A program made the translations under genes and the position numbers. The notes under the pieces are model-generated. The model saw only the letters and a list, made by a program, of their open reading frames with translations, was not told the DNA's origin and did no database searches. From Alphaproteobacteria bacterium (GTDB lineage: Bacteria; Pseudomonadota; Alphaproteobacteria; Micropepsales; Micropepsaceae), in contig JAICHV010000038.1 of NCBI GenBank assembly GCA_025924715.1, forward strand, positions 1 to 35,848: a DNA stretch of 35,848 bases, read 5' to 3'. Below are positions 8,566 to 16,093 of this stretch, piece by piece (position 1 is the stretch's first letter; each line of letters starts with the position of its first letter).

Positions 8566-9330
8566 ATGCGTATCGCGCGATTTTTGGCGGCCGCGGCTTT
8601 CCTCTTGCCGGCGGCGGCGCAAGCTCAGCCGCCGATCATGCTCCACATTCTATCGACCGGCGTCGCGGCACCGGGATCGCGCGTGCTTGCGATGAACTAC
8701 AAAAATTCTTTGAAAGGCCTGTGGGAAAGCGGGCCGGATTTCTCGGTGTCCGGCGGAACGGCGGGCCGGACCAAGCAGCAGGCCTTGGCACCGGATTCCG
8801 TGGGCGATGTCGTGATCGTCCAGAAGGACGACATGGAGGATCTGGTCAAGGCAGGTGTGATTTTGCCGGGCACCAATGTCAGCCTTGGCCGCATCGATCT
8901 GGGGGTCGCGGTGCCCAAAGGGGCGCCCCATCCGGACATTTCCACCTATCCGAAATTCCGCGACGCCCTGCTGGCGGCCAAAACCGTGGCTTATACCGAT
9001 CCGGCAGGGGGAAGCGCCGGCGGTATCATGATCGCCAAAATCCTCTCCAAGCCGGAATTTGCCGGCCTCAAGATCGTGTTGTCCGGAATGGGATCGCAAT
9101 CGGCGGCCCGCGGCGACGCCCCGATCGCCATTGAAACCATGGGAACGCTTCTGGGCACCTATGGCGTCGATTTCATCGGCCTGGTGCCGGCCAGCCTGAA
9201 CGCCCATTTGTATTTCTCCATCGGCGTGTTGGCCAAGGCTCCCAATCTGAAAGAGGCGATTGCCTTCGAGAAATATGCCTTGCGACCCCAGGCCAAGCCG
9301 ATTTGGAAAAGATGGGGGGTTGTGCGATGA
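8566..9330 (+). CDS. Orphan ModA-like extracellular solute-binding protein, first gene of operon
   Basis: From the ATG at 8566, preceded by GGGGG, the protein is 254 residues with a Sec signal ending near AAAQAQ. The mature part resembles the protein at 2941-3690: VVIVQKDDMEDLVKAGVILPG, GAPHPDISTYPKFRDALLAA and TDPAGGSAGGIMIAKIL. This is a type-II periplasmic binding fold of the molybdate-binding class. Again there is no permease or ATPase gene. The stop overlaps the next start by four bases (ATGA), placing it at the head of a tightly coupled operon with a GlcG/HbpS-like protein, a cyclase-family hydrolase and two FMN enzymes. It may therefore deliver or sense a small organic anion rather than molybdate. 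A GTG at 8548 is an alternative start. Confidence 0.8.
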   Translation: MRIARFLAAAAFLLPAAAQAQPPIMLHILSTGVAAPGSRVLAMNYKNSLKGLWESGPDFSVSGGTAGRTKQQALAPDSVGDVVIVQKDDMEDLVKAGVILPGTNVSLGRIDLGVAVPKGAPHPDISTYPKFRDALLAAKTVAYTDPAGGSAGGIMIAKILSKPEFAGLKIVLSGMGSQSAARGDAPIAIETMGTLLGTYGVDFIGLVPASLNAHLYFSIGVLAKAPNLKEAIAFEKYALRPQAKPIWKRWGVVR

Positions 9331-9881
9331 GCCGCAAATTCGGAACGCTTGTTGCCGCCGCGGCGGGCTTTTCGGTCTGGAGCGCGATGGCGGTGGCACA
9401 AATCACTTTTGTCACGCCAAGCAATGACGACAGCCGTGCTCCCCGCCCGCAACGCGATCGGGGTCCGGCGCTTGCGCCGTCAATCCTTGCCGCACAAGAA
9501 GCGGTCCAGGCCTGCGAAGCCCAGGGCTATCCGGTCACGGCGGTAGTGGTCGATTCGGCCGGAACGGCTATCGTCTTGCTCTCGGGCGATGGGGCCGCGC
9601 TGATAACCCAGTCCATCGCGATGGGAAAAGCGGTTTCTGCGGCCAAAAACGGGATGTCCAGCGCCGACCTCGCCAAGGCCAGTCAGAGCGATGCGGCGCT
9701 GGCCGCCAAACTCGCGGCCGATCCCCAGCAAGGCCCTCAACGCGGTGGCGGGATACCGATCAAGGAGGGTGTCAATGTGATCGGCGCGATCGCGGTCAGC
9801 GGCACACCCAATCCGGGGATCGACGCGGACTGCGCTGAGGCGGGCCTCAACAAGGTCGCTCATCGGGCCAAACCCCGATAG
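9327..9881 (+). CDS. Exported GlcG/HbpS-like protein
   Basis: The ATG lies inside the preceding stop codon (ATGA overlap), giving 184 residues. A hydrophobic leader ends near VAQ at about residue 25. The rest fits the GlcG/HbpS fold (PF03928): AAQEAVQACEAQGYPVTAVVVDSAG, then SIAMGKAVSAAKNGMSSADLAK, then GGGIPIKEGVNVIGAIAVSG. Characterised relatives include HbpS of Streptomyces, an extracellular haem-binding sensor partner, and GlcG of the glycolate operon, whose role is unclear. Presence beside alpha-hydroxyacid dehydrogenases parallels the glc operon of E. coli, where glcG sits near glycolate oxidase genes. That link is from family knowledge; binding of haem or flavin here is not shown. Confidence 0.85.
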   Translation: MSRKFGTLVAAAAGFSVWSAMAVAQITFVTPSNDDSRAPRPQRDRGPALAPSILAAQEAVQACEAQGYPVTAVVVDSAGTAIVLLSGDGAALITQSIAMGKAVSAAKNGMSSADLAKASQSDAALAAKLAADPQQGPQRGGGIPIKEGVNVIGAIAVSGTPNPGIDADCAEAGLNKVAHRAKPR

Positions 9882-9922
9882 CGGGAGGCTCCTTGGACTT
9901 AACAAACCGGGAGGGGATTGCC

Positions 9923-11032
9923 ATGAAGCCTGAAGAGCGCATCGAAACCGCCACGGAAGTGAATTTGCCCCGACGCCGCCTACTGCAAGGTATCGCGGCC
10001 GGTGCGACCCTGGCGGCAGCGCCCGCCTCCGCCGCCTTGGCACAGGGAGCTACGACTGCAACACCGTCCGCCGCGCCTGCCGCAGGGCGTGGGCCGCTAC
10101 CCGATGCGGATGCGAGTACGGAAGAGTTCATCCGCCTGTTTGCCGCTCTCTCCAACTGGAACCGCTGGGGCGCCGACGACCAAAAGGGAGCGGTCAATTT
10201 GATCACGCCGGCCAAGCGCAAACAGGCCTTGCGGCTGGTGCGCGAAGGCGAGTCCTTTTCGATGGCGCGGGACGCGGATTTTGTCGCATCCGCCGACAAC
10301 ACGGTGCCGATCGTCCGCAAAATGAAGCGCGCCGGCAAAGGCCAGGAGCCGAACAAGTTCAAGGTGGGCGGCTCTTCCGACACATTCTTCATCGACTATC
10401 ACGGCTATGCCCATACCCATATGGATACGCTGTGCCATTTTCTTTACGACAAGAAAATGTATAATGGCTTTTCCCAGGACAATATCACCGAGGAAGATGG
10501 TGCGCTGAAGAACAGCATCATCAACTTCAAGCATGGCATCATCACGCGCGGCGTGCTGATGGATATCCCGCGCTACAAAGGTGTCGACTGGCTGGAGCCG
10601 GGCACCGCCATCCATCCTGAGGACCTGGATGGCTGGGAAAAGCAGGCCAAGGTGAAATTGCAACCGGGCGATGTCATGATCGTGAGAACCGGTCGCTGGG
10701 CGCGCCGGGAGGCCAAGGGCCCTTGGTCGGTCTCTACCGGACTCGCAGGCCTTCACATGGCGTGCGCCGAATGGATGCATAAACGCGGCGTGGCGATCAT
10801 TGGCGGTGACGGGGCGCAGGATGTTTTGCCGTCGGGCATCACGGGAATTTCCCAGCCGATCCATACGCTCTGTATCGTATCCATGGGCATGCCGATTTTC
10901 GACAATCTGGATCTGGAGCTGATCGGCCGGGAAGCGGCAAAACGCAAACGCTGGGATTTCCTGGTGACCGCTTCACCGGCGGCCGTCCCCGGCGGCACCG
11001 GATCGGTCCTCAATCCGATCGCCACCTTTTAG
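9923..11032 (+). CDS. Tat-exported cyclase-family (kynurenine formamidase-like) metal hydrolase
   Basis: From the ATG at 9923, with GGGAGGGG upstream, the protein is 369 residues. A twin-arginine signal (LPRRRLLQGIAAGATLAAAP, about 15-34) is followed by an Ala/Pro linker. The cyclase-family motif (PF04199) appears as YHGYAHTHMDTLCHF, with H164, H166, D168 and H172 as likely divalent-metal ligands. Further along are PGDVMIVRTGRW and a C-terminal HTLCIVSMGMPIFDNLDLE segment. Family members hydrolyse N-formylkynurenine or open and close cyclic esters and amides. At 369 residues it is longer than classical bacterial kynurenine formamidases (about 210) and matches the longer cyclase subgroup. In this operon a lactone-opening role feeding the FMN dehydrogenase is plausible but inferred. 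Confidence 0.85.
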   Translation: MKPEERIETATEVNLPRRRLLQGIAAGATLAAAPASAALAQGATTATPSAAPAAGRGPLPDADASTEEFIRLFAALSNWNRWGADDQKGAVNLITPAKRKQALRLVREGESFSMARDADFVASADNTVPIVRKMKRAGKGQEPNKFKVGGSSDTFFIDYHGYAHTHMDTLCHFLYDKKMYNGFSQDNITEEDGALKNSIINFKHGIITRGVLMDIPRYKGVDWLEPGTAIHPEDLDGWEKQAKVKLQPGDVMIVRTGRWARREAKGPWSVSTGLAGLHMACAEWMHKRGVAIIGGDGAQDVLPSGITGISQPIHTLCIVSMGMPIFDNLDLELIGREAAKRKRWDFLVTASPAAVPGGTGSVLNPIATF

Positions 11033-11033
11033 G

Positions 11034-11063
11034 CGATGCGCCACGTTTTCTTCGAACGCATCG
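11034..11063. repeat. Short inverted repeat between cyclase and first FMN gene
   Basis: CGATGCG at 11034-11040 pairs perfectly with CGCATCG at 11057-11063 across a 16-base spacer, starting just after the cyclase stop codon in the 80-base gap. There is no T-run right after it, so it is not a classical terminator. An mRNA-processing or attenuation hairpin is possible; chance is also possible at this length. Confidence 0.3.
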
Positions 11064-11112
11064 AATGCGCTCGCAAATGAAAAAACCGCCTGGGTAAAAC
11101 GAGGAGTCGATC

Positions 11113-12225
11113 GTGACCGAAAGAAACAAGGGCCGTGCAGAGGGGACATCGCGCCGCCGAGCCATCGGCGTGATAGGGGCTGGCGTTTCCGCCGGCGCGG
11201 CCGCGCCGACCCTTGGCGCGGTACCGCAAACCGGGATGCTGCACGTGCCGATTCCCCCGCCGGTCCTGGTGCCGCGAACCGGCCTGGTGAACGTGCTCGC
11301 CTATGAACCACAGGCGCGTCTGGTCTTGGGGCCGGCGAAGGTTGCGCCCATCCTGGGCAGCGACCGCACGGTTACCGATCGCATCACGCTGCGCCCCCGG
11401 ATAAACATCCCCACGCGGGATCTCGACTTGTCGAGCACCTTGTTTGGCGACGAACATTTCGCGCCTATCATCGTAGGGCCCATCGCCGATCAGAAACGTT
11501 TCCATCCCGAGGGCGAAGTCGCCACGGCGCGCGGCGCGTCCGCGGCAAAATCCGCCATGGTGGTGAGCAGCGACTCCAGTATGCCCCTGGCGGCGATTGC
11601 CAAGGCCGCGACCACACCTCTGTGGCTGCAGGTTTATGCCGGGAGCCCCAAAACCAAGGCGATGCTTGACGGTGCCGGAGCGGCCAAGGCCCGAGCGGTC
11701 GTCGTGACGGTAAATGCCGGTAGCTCCGCCAATGGGCCTGCGACGCCGATCGCCTGGTCTGCCATGGACGCGATTGTCAAAGCTACGTCGCTGCCCGTGA
11801 TCGTGAAGGGCATCACCCATCCGCAAGAGGCCAAAGAGGCCGTCGCCCGCGGCGCCAAGGGGGTGGTGGTGTCGAATTATCGCGGCGGCAATGCAGCGGC
11901 GCTCCCCGGCACGCTGCTCCTGATCGCGCCGGTCGTTCAAGTGGTCGGCAGCCAGATCCCTGTGCTGGTCGACGGTAGTTTCCGCCGCGGCACCGACATT
12001 CTCAAAGCCCTGGCGTTTGGAGCCAAGGCGGTGTTGATCGGCCGGCCGGTGATGTGGGGCCTGGCGGCCTATGGCGACGACGGCGTGCAGGGCGTTATCG
12101 AAATGCTGCAGACCGAGCTTGCCAGATATATGGCGATGTCCGGCCGGGTATCGCTGGCGACGATCAATCCCGACATCGTGTGCGTTCACGCAGCCCTTCC
12201 CAAAGTGAGCATGAATCATGAGTGA
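11113..12225 (+). CDS. Exported FMN-dependent alpha-hydroxyacid dehydrogenase homologue lacking catalytic residues
   Basis: Starting at GTG 11113 behind GAGGAG, the 370-residue protein has an N-terminal SRRRAIGVIGAG twin-arginine-like signal. It then has the TIM-barrel fold of lactate/glycolate/mandelate dehydrogenases. The FMN phosphate site is intact (LVDGSFRRGTDILKALAFGAKAVLIGRP, about 285-312), and the flavin-contacting Lys is present in VIVKGI (K232). The catalytic SNHGGR motif reads SNYRGGN at 254-260, so the proton-abstracting His is Tyr256 and the substrate Arg is missing. The usual active-site Asp in the VxVD strand is Asn201. It therefore probably binds FMN but should not oxidise hydroxy acids by the known mechanism. 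Its stop overlaps the next start by eight bases; the downstream paralogue is intact, suggesting an active/inactive pair. Confidence 0.85.
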   Translation: MTERNKGRAEGTSRRRAIGVIGAGVSAGAAAPTLGAVPQTGMLHVPIPPPVLVPRTGLVNVLAYEPQARLVLGPAKVAPILGSDRTVTDRITLRPRINIPTRDLDLSSTLFGDEHFAPIIVGPIADQKRFHPEGEVATARGASAAKSAMVVSSDSSMPLAAIAKAATTPLWLQVYAGSPKTKAMLDGAGAAKARAVVVTVNAGSSANGPATPIAWSAMDAIVKATSLPVIVKGITHPQEAKEAVARGAKGVVVSNYRGGNAAALPGTLLLIAPVVQVVGSQIPVLVDGSFRRGTDILKALAFGAKAVLIGRPVMWGLAAYGDDGVQGVIEMLQTELARYMAMSGRVSLATINPDIVCVHAALPKVSMNHE

Positions 12226-13570
12226 TATCGAGCGGGCCTGGCTCAACAATCCTTCCCGGCGCAACGCGATGGCCCGTGTGGCCGGGCTTATGGCGGCTTC
12301 GCCTATCGCTTCGGCGCTGGCGCAGCAGGACCCGAGACCGCTTGGCGAAGTCCGCCGCGTCCTCAGCCTGGCGGAGGTACAAACCTCCTTCGACTTCCAA
12401 CCCATTTTTTTCGACAATATTCCCTTGTCGGTGTCTGACTATACCGCGCATGGCGATGGGTCGGAGTTCACGCTTGCGCGCAATCGCCGGGCGTTTGACT
12501 GGGTCGATATCGTGCCACGCGGTCCCGCGATTCCCGTATCGCAAGTCGATCTGTCGTCCAACCTGTTCGGCATGGACCTGAAATATCCGATCGTGGTGGC
12601 GCCGTCATCGGGCCAGGGCGCCTTGCATCCCGATGGAGAGGCGGGGATGTACAAGGCCGCGACGGCGGCCTCGAACACCTTGATGATCCTCAGCGCCGTC
12701 AGCACCATGCCGATCACCCAGGTTGCGCCGGCCTCGCCGGGCGGCAGGCTGTGGGCGCAGCATTATCCGGTGGAGAATCTCACCACGGCGGAGCGAACGC
12801 TGGGCACTTACCAGACCGCGGGCGCAACCGGCTTCATGGTGACCTGCGATCAGGCCGCGTCCTACTACGAACGTGATGCGTTGGAGCGCAATCTGGGCGG
12901 GCGGGTTGCCGGCGGCGCTGGTGGCGGCGGGCGAGGCGGCGGCGGAGGCGGTCGCGGCGCCACGCCGGGCGCGGCCGCATCTGCAGCGGCGGCCGCAGGC
13001 GTCGCCACGGGCGGTGAAGCCCCTACGCCGGGTGGCGGCGGCGGAGCGACGGCGCCGGCGAACAGGGCCGCGGCCCTGAGCGGCGCGGCACGCTACCGGA
13101 TCGGTAACGGGCGCCTGTGGTACACCTGGCAATATCTGGAAGCGGTGCGCAAAATGGTCAAAGGCCCGCTGCTGGTCAAAGGCATCGTAGACCCAGAAGA
13201 TGCGCGGCTGGCGATCGAGCATGGCGTGGACGCAATTGTCGTGTCCAATCACGGCGGGCGCTCGATGGATTACGGTCCGTCCACGATGGAGGCTTTGCCC
13301 GAGGTCGTGGCTGCGGTGAACGGCCGGATACCCATTCTGTTCGATAGCGGCATCCGTCGCGGCAGCGATATCTTCAAGGCGCTCGCCCTAGGCGCAAACG
13401 CCGTCCAGCTTGGACGGGCAGCGCGCTGGGGGCTTGGGGCATTCGGCACGGCCGGTGCACAGCGCCTGATCGAGATGATGCAGCAAGAACTTGTCCAGGT
13501 GGCAGCCGCCGCCGGATGCGCCAAACTATCCGATATCAACCGGAGCGTGATCAAGACCCATTTCGTCTAG
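12218..13570 (+). CDS. Tat-exported FMN-dependent alpha-hydroxyacid dehydrogenase with Gly/Ala-rich loop insertion
   Basis: The 450-residue product starts inside its neighbour's 3' end. A twin-arginine-like leader (PSRRNAMARVAGLMAASPIA) is followed by the FMN-dependent dehydrogenase barrel. Catalytic features are present: D211 in VTCDQ, K321 in LLVKGI, and VVSNHGGRSMD with H345 and R348. The phosphate site SGIRRGSDIFKALALGANAVQLGR follows. This family oxidises L-lactate, glycolate or mandelate to the 2-oxo acid. Between about 227 and 291 lies a 65-residue Gly/Ala/Arg low-complexity insert. It falls where loop 4 of the family varies and, in membrane-bound mandelate dehydrogenase, carries the membrane anchor. 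The insert is not hydrophobic enough for a clear membrane segment. The electron acceptor and exact substrate are unknown. Confidence 0.87.
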   Translation: MSDIERAWLNNPSRRNAMARVAGLMAASPIASALAQQDPRPLGEVRRVLSLAEVQTSFDFQPIFFDNIPLSVSDYTAHGDGSEFTLARNRRAFDWVDIVPRGPAIPVSQVDLSSNLFGMDLKYPIVVAPSSGQGALHPDGEAGMYKAATAASNTLMILSAVSTMPITQVAPASPGGRLWAQHYPVENLTTAERTLGTYQTAGATGFMVTCDQAASYYERDALERNLGGRVAGGAGGGGRGGGGGGRGATPGAAASAAAAAGVATGGEAPTPGGGGGATAPANRAAALSGAARYRIGNGRLWYTWQYLEAVRKMVKGPLLVKGIVDPEDARLAIEHGVDAIVVSNHGGRSMDYGPSTMEALPEVVAAVNGRIPILFDSGIRRGSDIFKALALGANAVQLGRAARWGLGAFGTAGAQRLIEMMQQELVQVAAAAGCAKLSDINRSVIKTHFV

Positions 13571-13590
13571 CGCAGATGGCATATTGCGCC

Positions 13591-15696
13591 TCAGGACGCG
13601 GGGTATTCGTAAATCGCAATACTGTAGGGCGCCACGGTGAGCTTTTTGCGGTTCGTGTCGAAGGCGGTTTCCTTCAATGACACTTGGGGCGGCTGTCCCA
13701 CCTTGTTGACGGCTTGCAGGGTGGTGCCGCCGAGCTGCCACATCCGTCCCCGCCGGCCCGGTTTGAAGCCTTGCAGATCCAGCGTCAGATCCTGGGCCTG
13801 TTCGGTGGCATTCACGACCGAAACGGTCAAGGCCTTGGAATCCGATGTCAGCGCCGCGGAGACATCGAGCGGATAGGTGGGGCTGCCCGAATTCTGCCGC
13901 GGCTGGTCGCCGCCGATAGGATATTGCGGCGCCGGCACGGGCGAATTGCCGCCGACGGCCACGGGAATGCGCCCGAAATGGCGATTGTAGAGATCGAACG
14001 CCATGCCCGTCGCGCTCAATATGGAGTGGGTGCGGTTATAATCCAGCCAGGACACGCCCATGGTATAGGCGGCCATGACGATGAAATCGGTATGGCGGAA
14101 AAATTCCTGCATGGTCATGCCGACCATCAAGGCCTGTTCCATGCCGGTGCCGCCCTGGTTCCACTCGTCCAGCGCCACCTTGACCTTGCCGTCGTTCAAG
14201 GCGGGGAAACGGCGCTTATACTCTTCCCACTCCTCGGACTTGGCGCGGATGCGGTGGGCCTGGTGGCGTGTCTGTTCCACCACGGGCTCCTTCACGGGCG
14301 CCATCTTGCCCTGGGCGCCGTCCCAGCGCTGGTCCTTGTTGGTGTAGCAATGCTCGGCCAACAGGTCGAAATTGCCATAGCATTTTGCCAGAAGGCCGCC
14401 GGTCCAATCGCGCTCGGAGCCGAATTGCACCTGCGGCTGTTTCTCGCCGGGATAATTCATCGCCCGGGTCACGGTCATCTCGTCGGGCATGGCGCCTGAG
14501 GCGATGATCGTGATGTTAGGATCGACGCTGCGCATCCCTTGCACGAACAGATTGTGTTTGATCGTGTAATGGTCCAGCGACATATGGCCGAGCTGCCAAT
14601 TGCCGTACATTTCGTTGCCGACATTCCAATATTTGATCTTGAACGGCTCGGGATGACCGTTCTGGGCGCGCCAGCGGCCCATCGGCGTCGTGGCCGCACC
14701 GTTCATATATTCCAGATATTCGGCGCCGGAACGGGCCTCGCCAAATCCGGTATTGATGCAAAGATAGGGCTCCACTCCCATCAGTTCGCACATCCGCATC
14801 AATTCATGGCCGCCGATGTCGTTGGGCTGAGGCGCATTCCAGGCATAGTCCCAGGTTGTGGGCCGTTTGTCGGGATCGCCGACCGCGTTCTTCCAATCAT
14901 GGTTGGAAACAAAATTGCCGCCGGGCAGGCGCCAGATGGCGCTGTTCATCCCTTTGATCAGGGCGATGGTGTCGGCGCGGAAGCCGTCCAGATTGTCGTC
15001 GGGCATCAGCGAAATCGCCCCGATGCGGAAGGATCCTGTGCCGGTGCCGGCGATTTCCATGCGGCCCTCTGTGGTGTCGGCACCGCAATTGAATTTGAGC
15101 GGCTGTGTCTTCCACGCGGCTTCCACCGGCACACCGACGCTTTGCCGCGCCCCCGGACCGTCGCCCCAGATCAGGGTAACCGTGACTCGCGCGCCCGGAT
15201 CGCCCGCGATCACGATGCGGCCGGTATAGCCCTTTCTGCTCAGGGCCAGCTTTTCCTGCTTGATGCCCCGCGCTTGGCCGCCAGCCAGGGCCACCACCGG
15301 GCTGTGTTCGCCGACATAGGCATTGGCCTTGTCCATCGTCACCGTTGCGTCGGCACCGATGGGCATCCATTTGTTCGGAGAACCGCGAAACCCGCCCCGC
15401 TGGGGCTGCGGCAGGGGCTTGGAGTCGACCGCGAAATAGAATTTGCGGTCATCCAGAACTTCGGCCCACAAGCTGTAATAGATCAGATTGCCGATATGTT
15501 CGATGAAGGCACCGAAAATATGATTGCTGATCGGCGGCGCGGTCTTGGCAGCGTCGACAATCGCGGTCAAGCCCGCGGCCGGCCTTGCGGTTTGGGCTTG
15601 CGCCGCCACCGTGGAGGCAAGCAACGCCGCCGCGCCCGTGTTCTGCAAAGCCTGGCGGCGATTGAACAGGAAAGCTTCGATGGCGTCTTTCAACAT
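13591..15696 (-). CDS. Exported alpha-L-arabinofuranosidase, GH51
   Basis: From the ATG at 15696, preceded by AGGAATC, the protein is 701 residues. A Tat-like leader (NRRQALQNTGAAALLAS) ends near QAQ at about 35. The early SNHIFGAFIEHIGNLIYYSLW block is characteristic of GH51. A carbohydrate-binding-like beta region (about 110-230) is inserted before the barrel. The barrel carries KYWNVGNEMYGNW with acid/base E362, and VALDEWNQGG with nucleophile E511. A C-terminal beta-sandwich closes the protein. GH51 enzymes release arabinofuranose from arabinoxylan and arabinan, which fits the GH10 xylanase at 25917 and the aldose epimerase further on. It converges with the FMN operon (20-base gap) and is divergent from the bicupin gene. 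Confidence 0.9.
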   Translation of the reverse strand: MLKDAIEAFLFNRRQALQNTGAAALLASTVAAQAQTARPAAGLTAIVDAAKTAPPISNHIFGAFIEHIGNLIYYSLWAEVLDDRKFYFAVDSKPLPQPQRGGFRGSPNKWMPIGADATVTMDKANAYVGEHSPVVALAGGQARGIKQEKLALSRKGYTGRIVIAGDPGARVTVTLIWGDGPGARQSVGVPVEAAWKTQPLKFNCGADTTEGRMEIAGTGTGSFRIGAISLMPDDNLDGFRADTIALIKGMNSAIWRLPGGNFVSNHDWKNAVGDPDKRPTTWDYAWNAPQPNDIGGHELMRMCELMGVEPYLCINTGFGEARSGAEYLEYMNGAATTPMGRWRAQNGHPEPFKIKYWNVGNEMYGNWQLGHMSLDHYTIKHNLFVQGMRSVDPNITIIASGAMPDEMTVTRAMNYPGEKQPQVQFGSERDWTGGLLAKCYGNFDLLAEHCYTNKDQRWDGAQGKMAPVKEPVVEQTRHQAHRIRAKSEEWEEYKRRFPALNDGKVKVALDEWNQGGTGMEQALMVGMTMQEFFRHTDFIVMAAYTMGVSWLDYNRTHSILSATGMAFDLYNRHFGRIPVAVGGNSPVPAPQYPIGGDQPRQNSGSPTYPLDVSAALTSDSKALTVSVVNATEQAQDLTLDLQGFKPGRRGRMWQLGGTTLQAVNKVGQPPQVSLKETAFDTNRKKLTVAPYSIAIYEYPAS

Positions 15697-15878
15697 GGGG
15701 TTGATTCCTCCGTGGCTTTGGCGCTGCGTTTTTATGGGCGGCGGTCGAGCGACCAGCTCACCTCGTGCGCCTCGGTAGTTTGCAGAGCGCCGCGAGGAAT
15801 GTAAAGAAAAGTGCTCGTCGTAAGCTCGTCGGCATGGACGGGATATGAGGGGCTCGTCATGAAGCGAGCGGCATCGCG

Positions 15879-15895
15879 TTGTTGCAGAGCAACAA
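15879..15895. repeat. Perfect 7-bp hairpin beside the operator-like repeat
   Basis: TTGTTGC, loop AGA, GCAACAA. The stem is perfect, and it lies two bases from the tandem repeat at 15898-15931. No T-run follows on either strand, so it does not look like an intrinsic terminator. It may be part of a protein-binding site. Confidence 0.45.
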
Positions 15896-15897
15896 AG

Positions 15898-15931
15898 TAC
15901 TATGTAGGGCAGAATACTACATAGGGCAGAA
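15898..15931. promoter_or_regulatory. Two tandem 17-bp units forming a CTATGTAG...CTACATAG dyad, putative operator
   Basis: TACTATGTAGGGCAGAA (15898-15914) is followed immediately by TACTACATAGGGCAGAA (15915-15931); the units differ only at their sixth and seventh bases. Those two differences make CTATGTAG (15900-15907) the exact reverse complement of CTACATAG (15917-15924). The element is therefore both a direct and an inverted repeat, with half-sites 17 bases apart. This is the usual appearance of a site for a dimeric helix-turn-helix regulator. No regulator gene lies next to it. It probably controls one or both of the divergent GH51 and bicupin genes. Confidence 0.55.
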
Positions 15932-16093
15932 TCGGGATGCAAAGAGAACGCGCAAAACGCTTCTGCTCATAAGATCTTGGCGGTCATCAAGATTGCGCCG
16001 CGAGCAGCGACCAATTAAACAAGTCCATTAAATCGCCGGCACTTCCGGGCTGCGGACAGGCCGGCATTGCGGTGGGCACAAAGGGGAGCAAGC

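Larger units (their letters stand above)
15697..16093. other. 397-base intergenic control region between GH51 and bicupin genes
   Basis: No gene is seen. The gap separates two divergent genes and must hold both promoters. Its middle (15879-15931) contains a hairpin and an operator-like tandem repeat, described separately. The bicupin start is preceded by an AAGGGGAG ribosome-binding site. I could not assign confident -35/-10 pairs. Confidence 0.6.

Noticed and set aside
11029..12417. Long open frame on the minus strand opposite the FMN genes
   Set aside because: It has the composition of an antisense shadow in GC-rich DNA (Arg, Gly and His rich, no domain), and the plus strand carries recognisable enzymes.
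12896..13092. GGC-rich stretch as a possible separate repeat element
   Set aside because: It stays in frame within the FMN dehydrogenase and is flanked by conserved strands, so it is a coding low-complexity insert.
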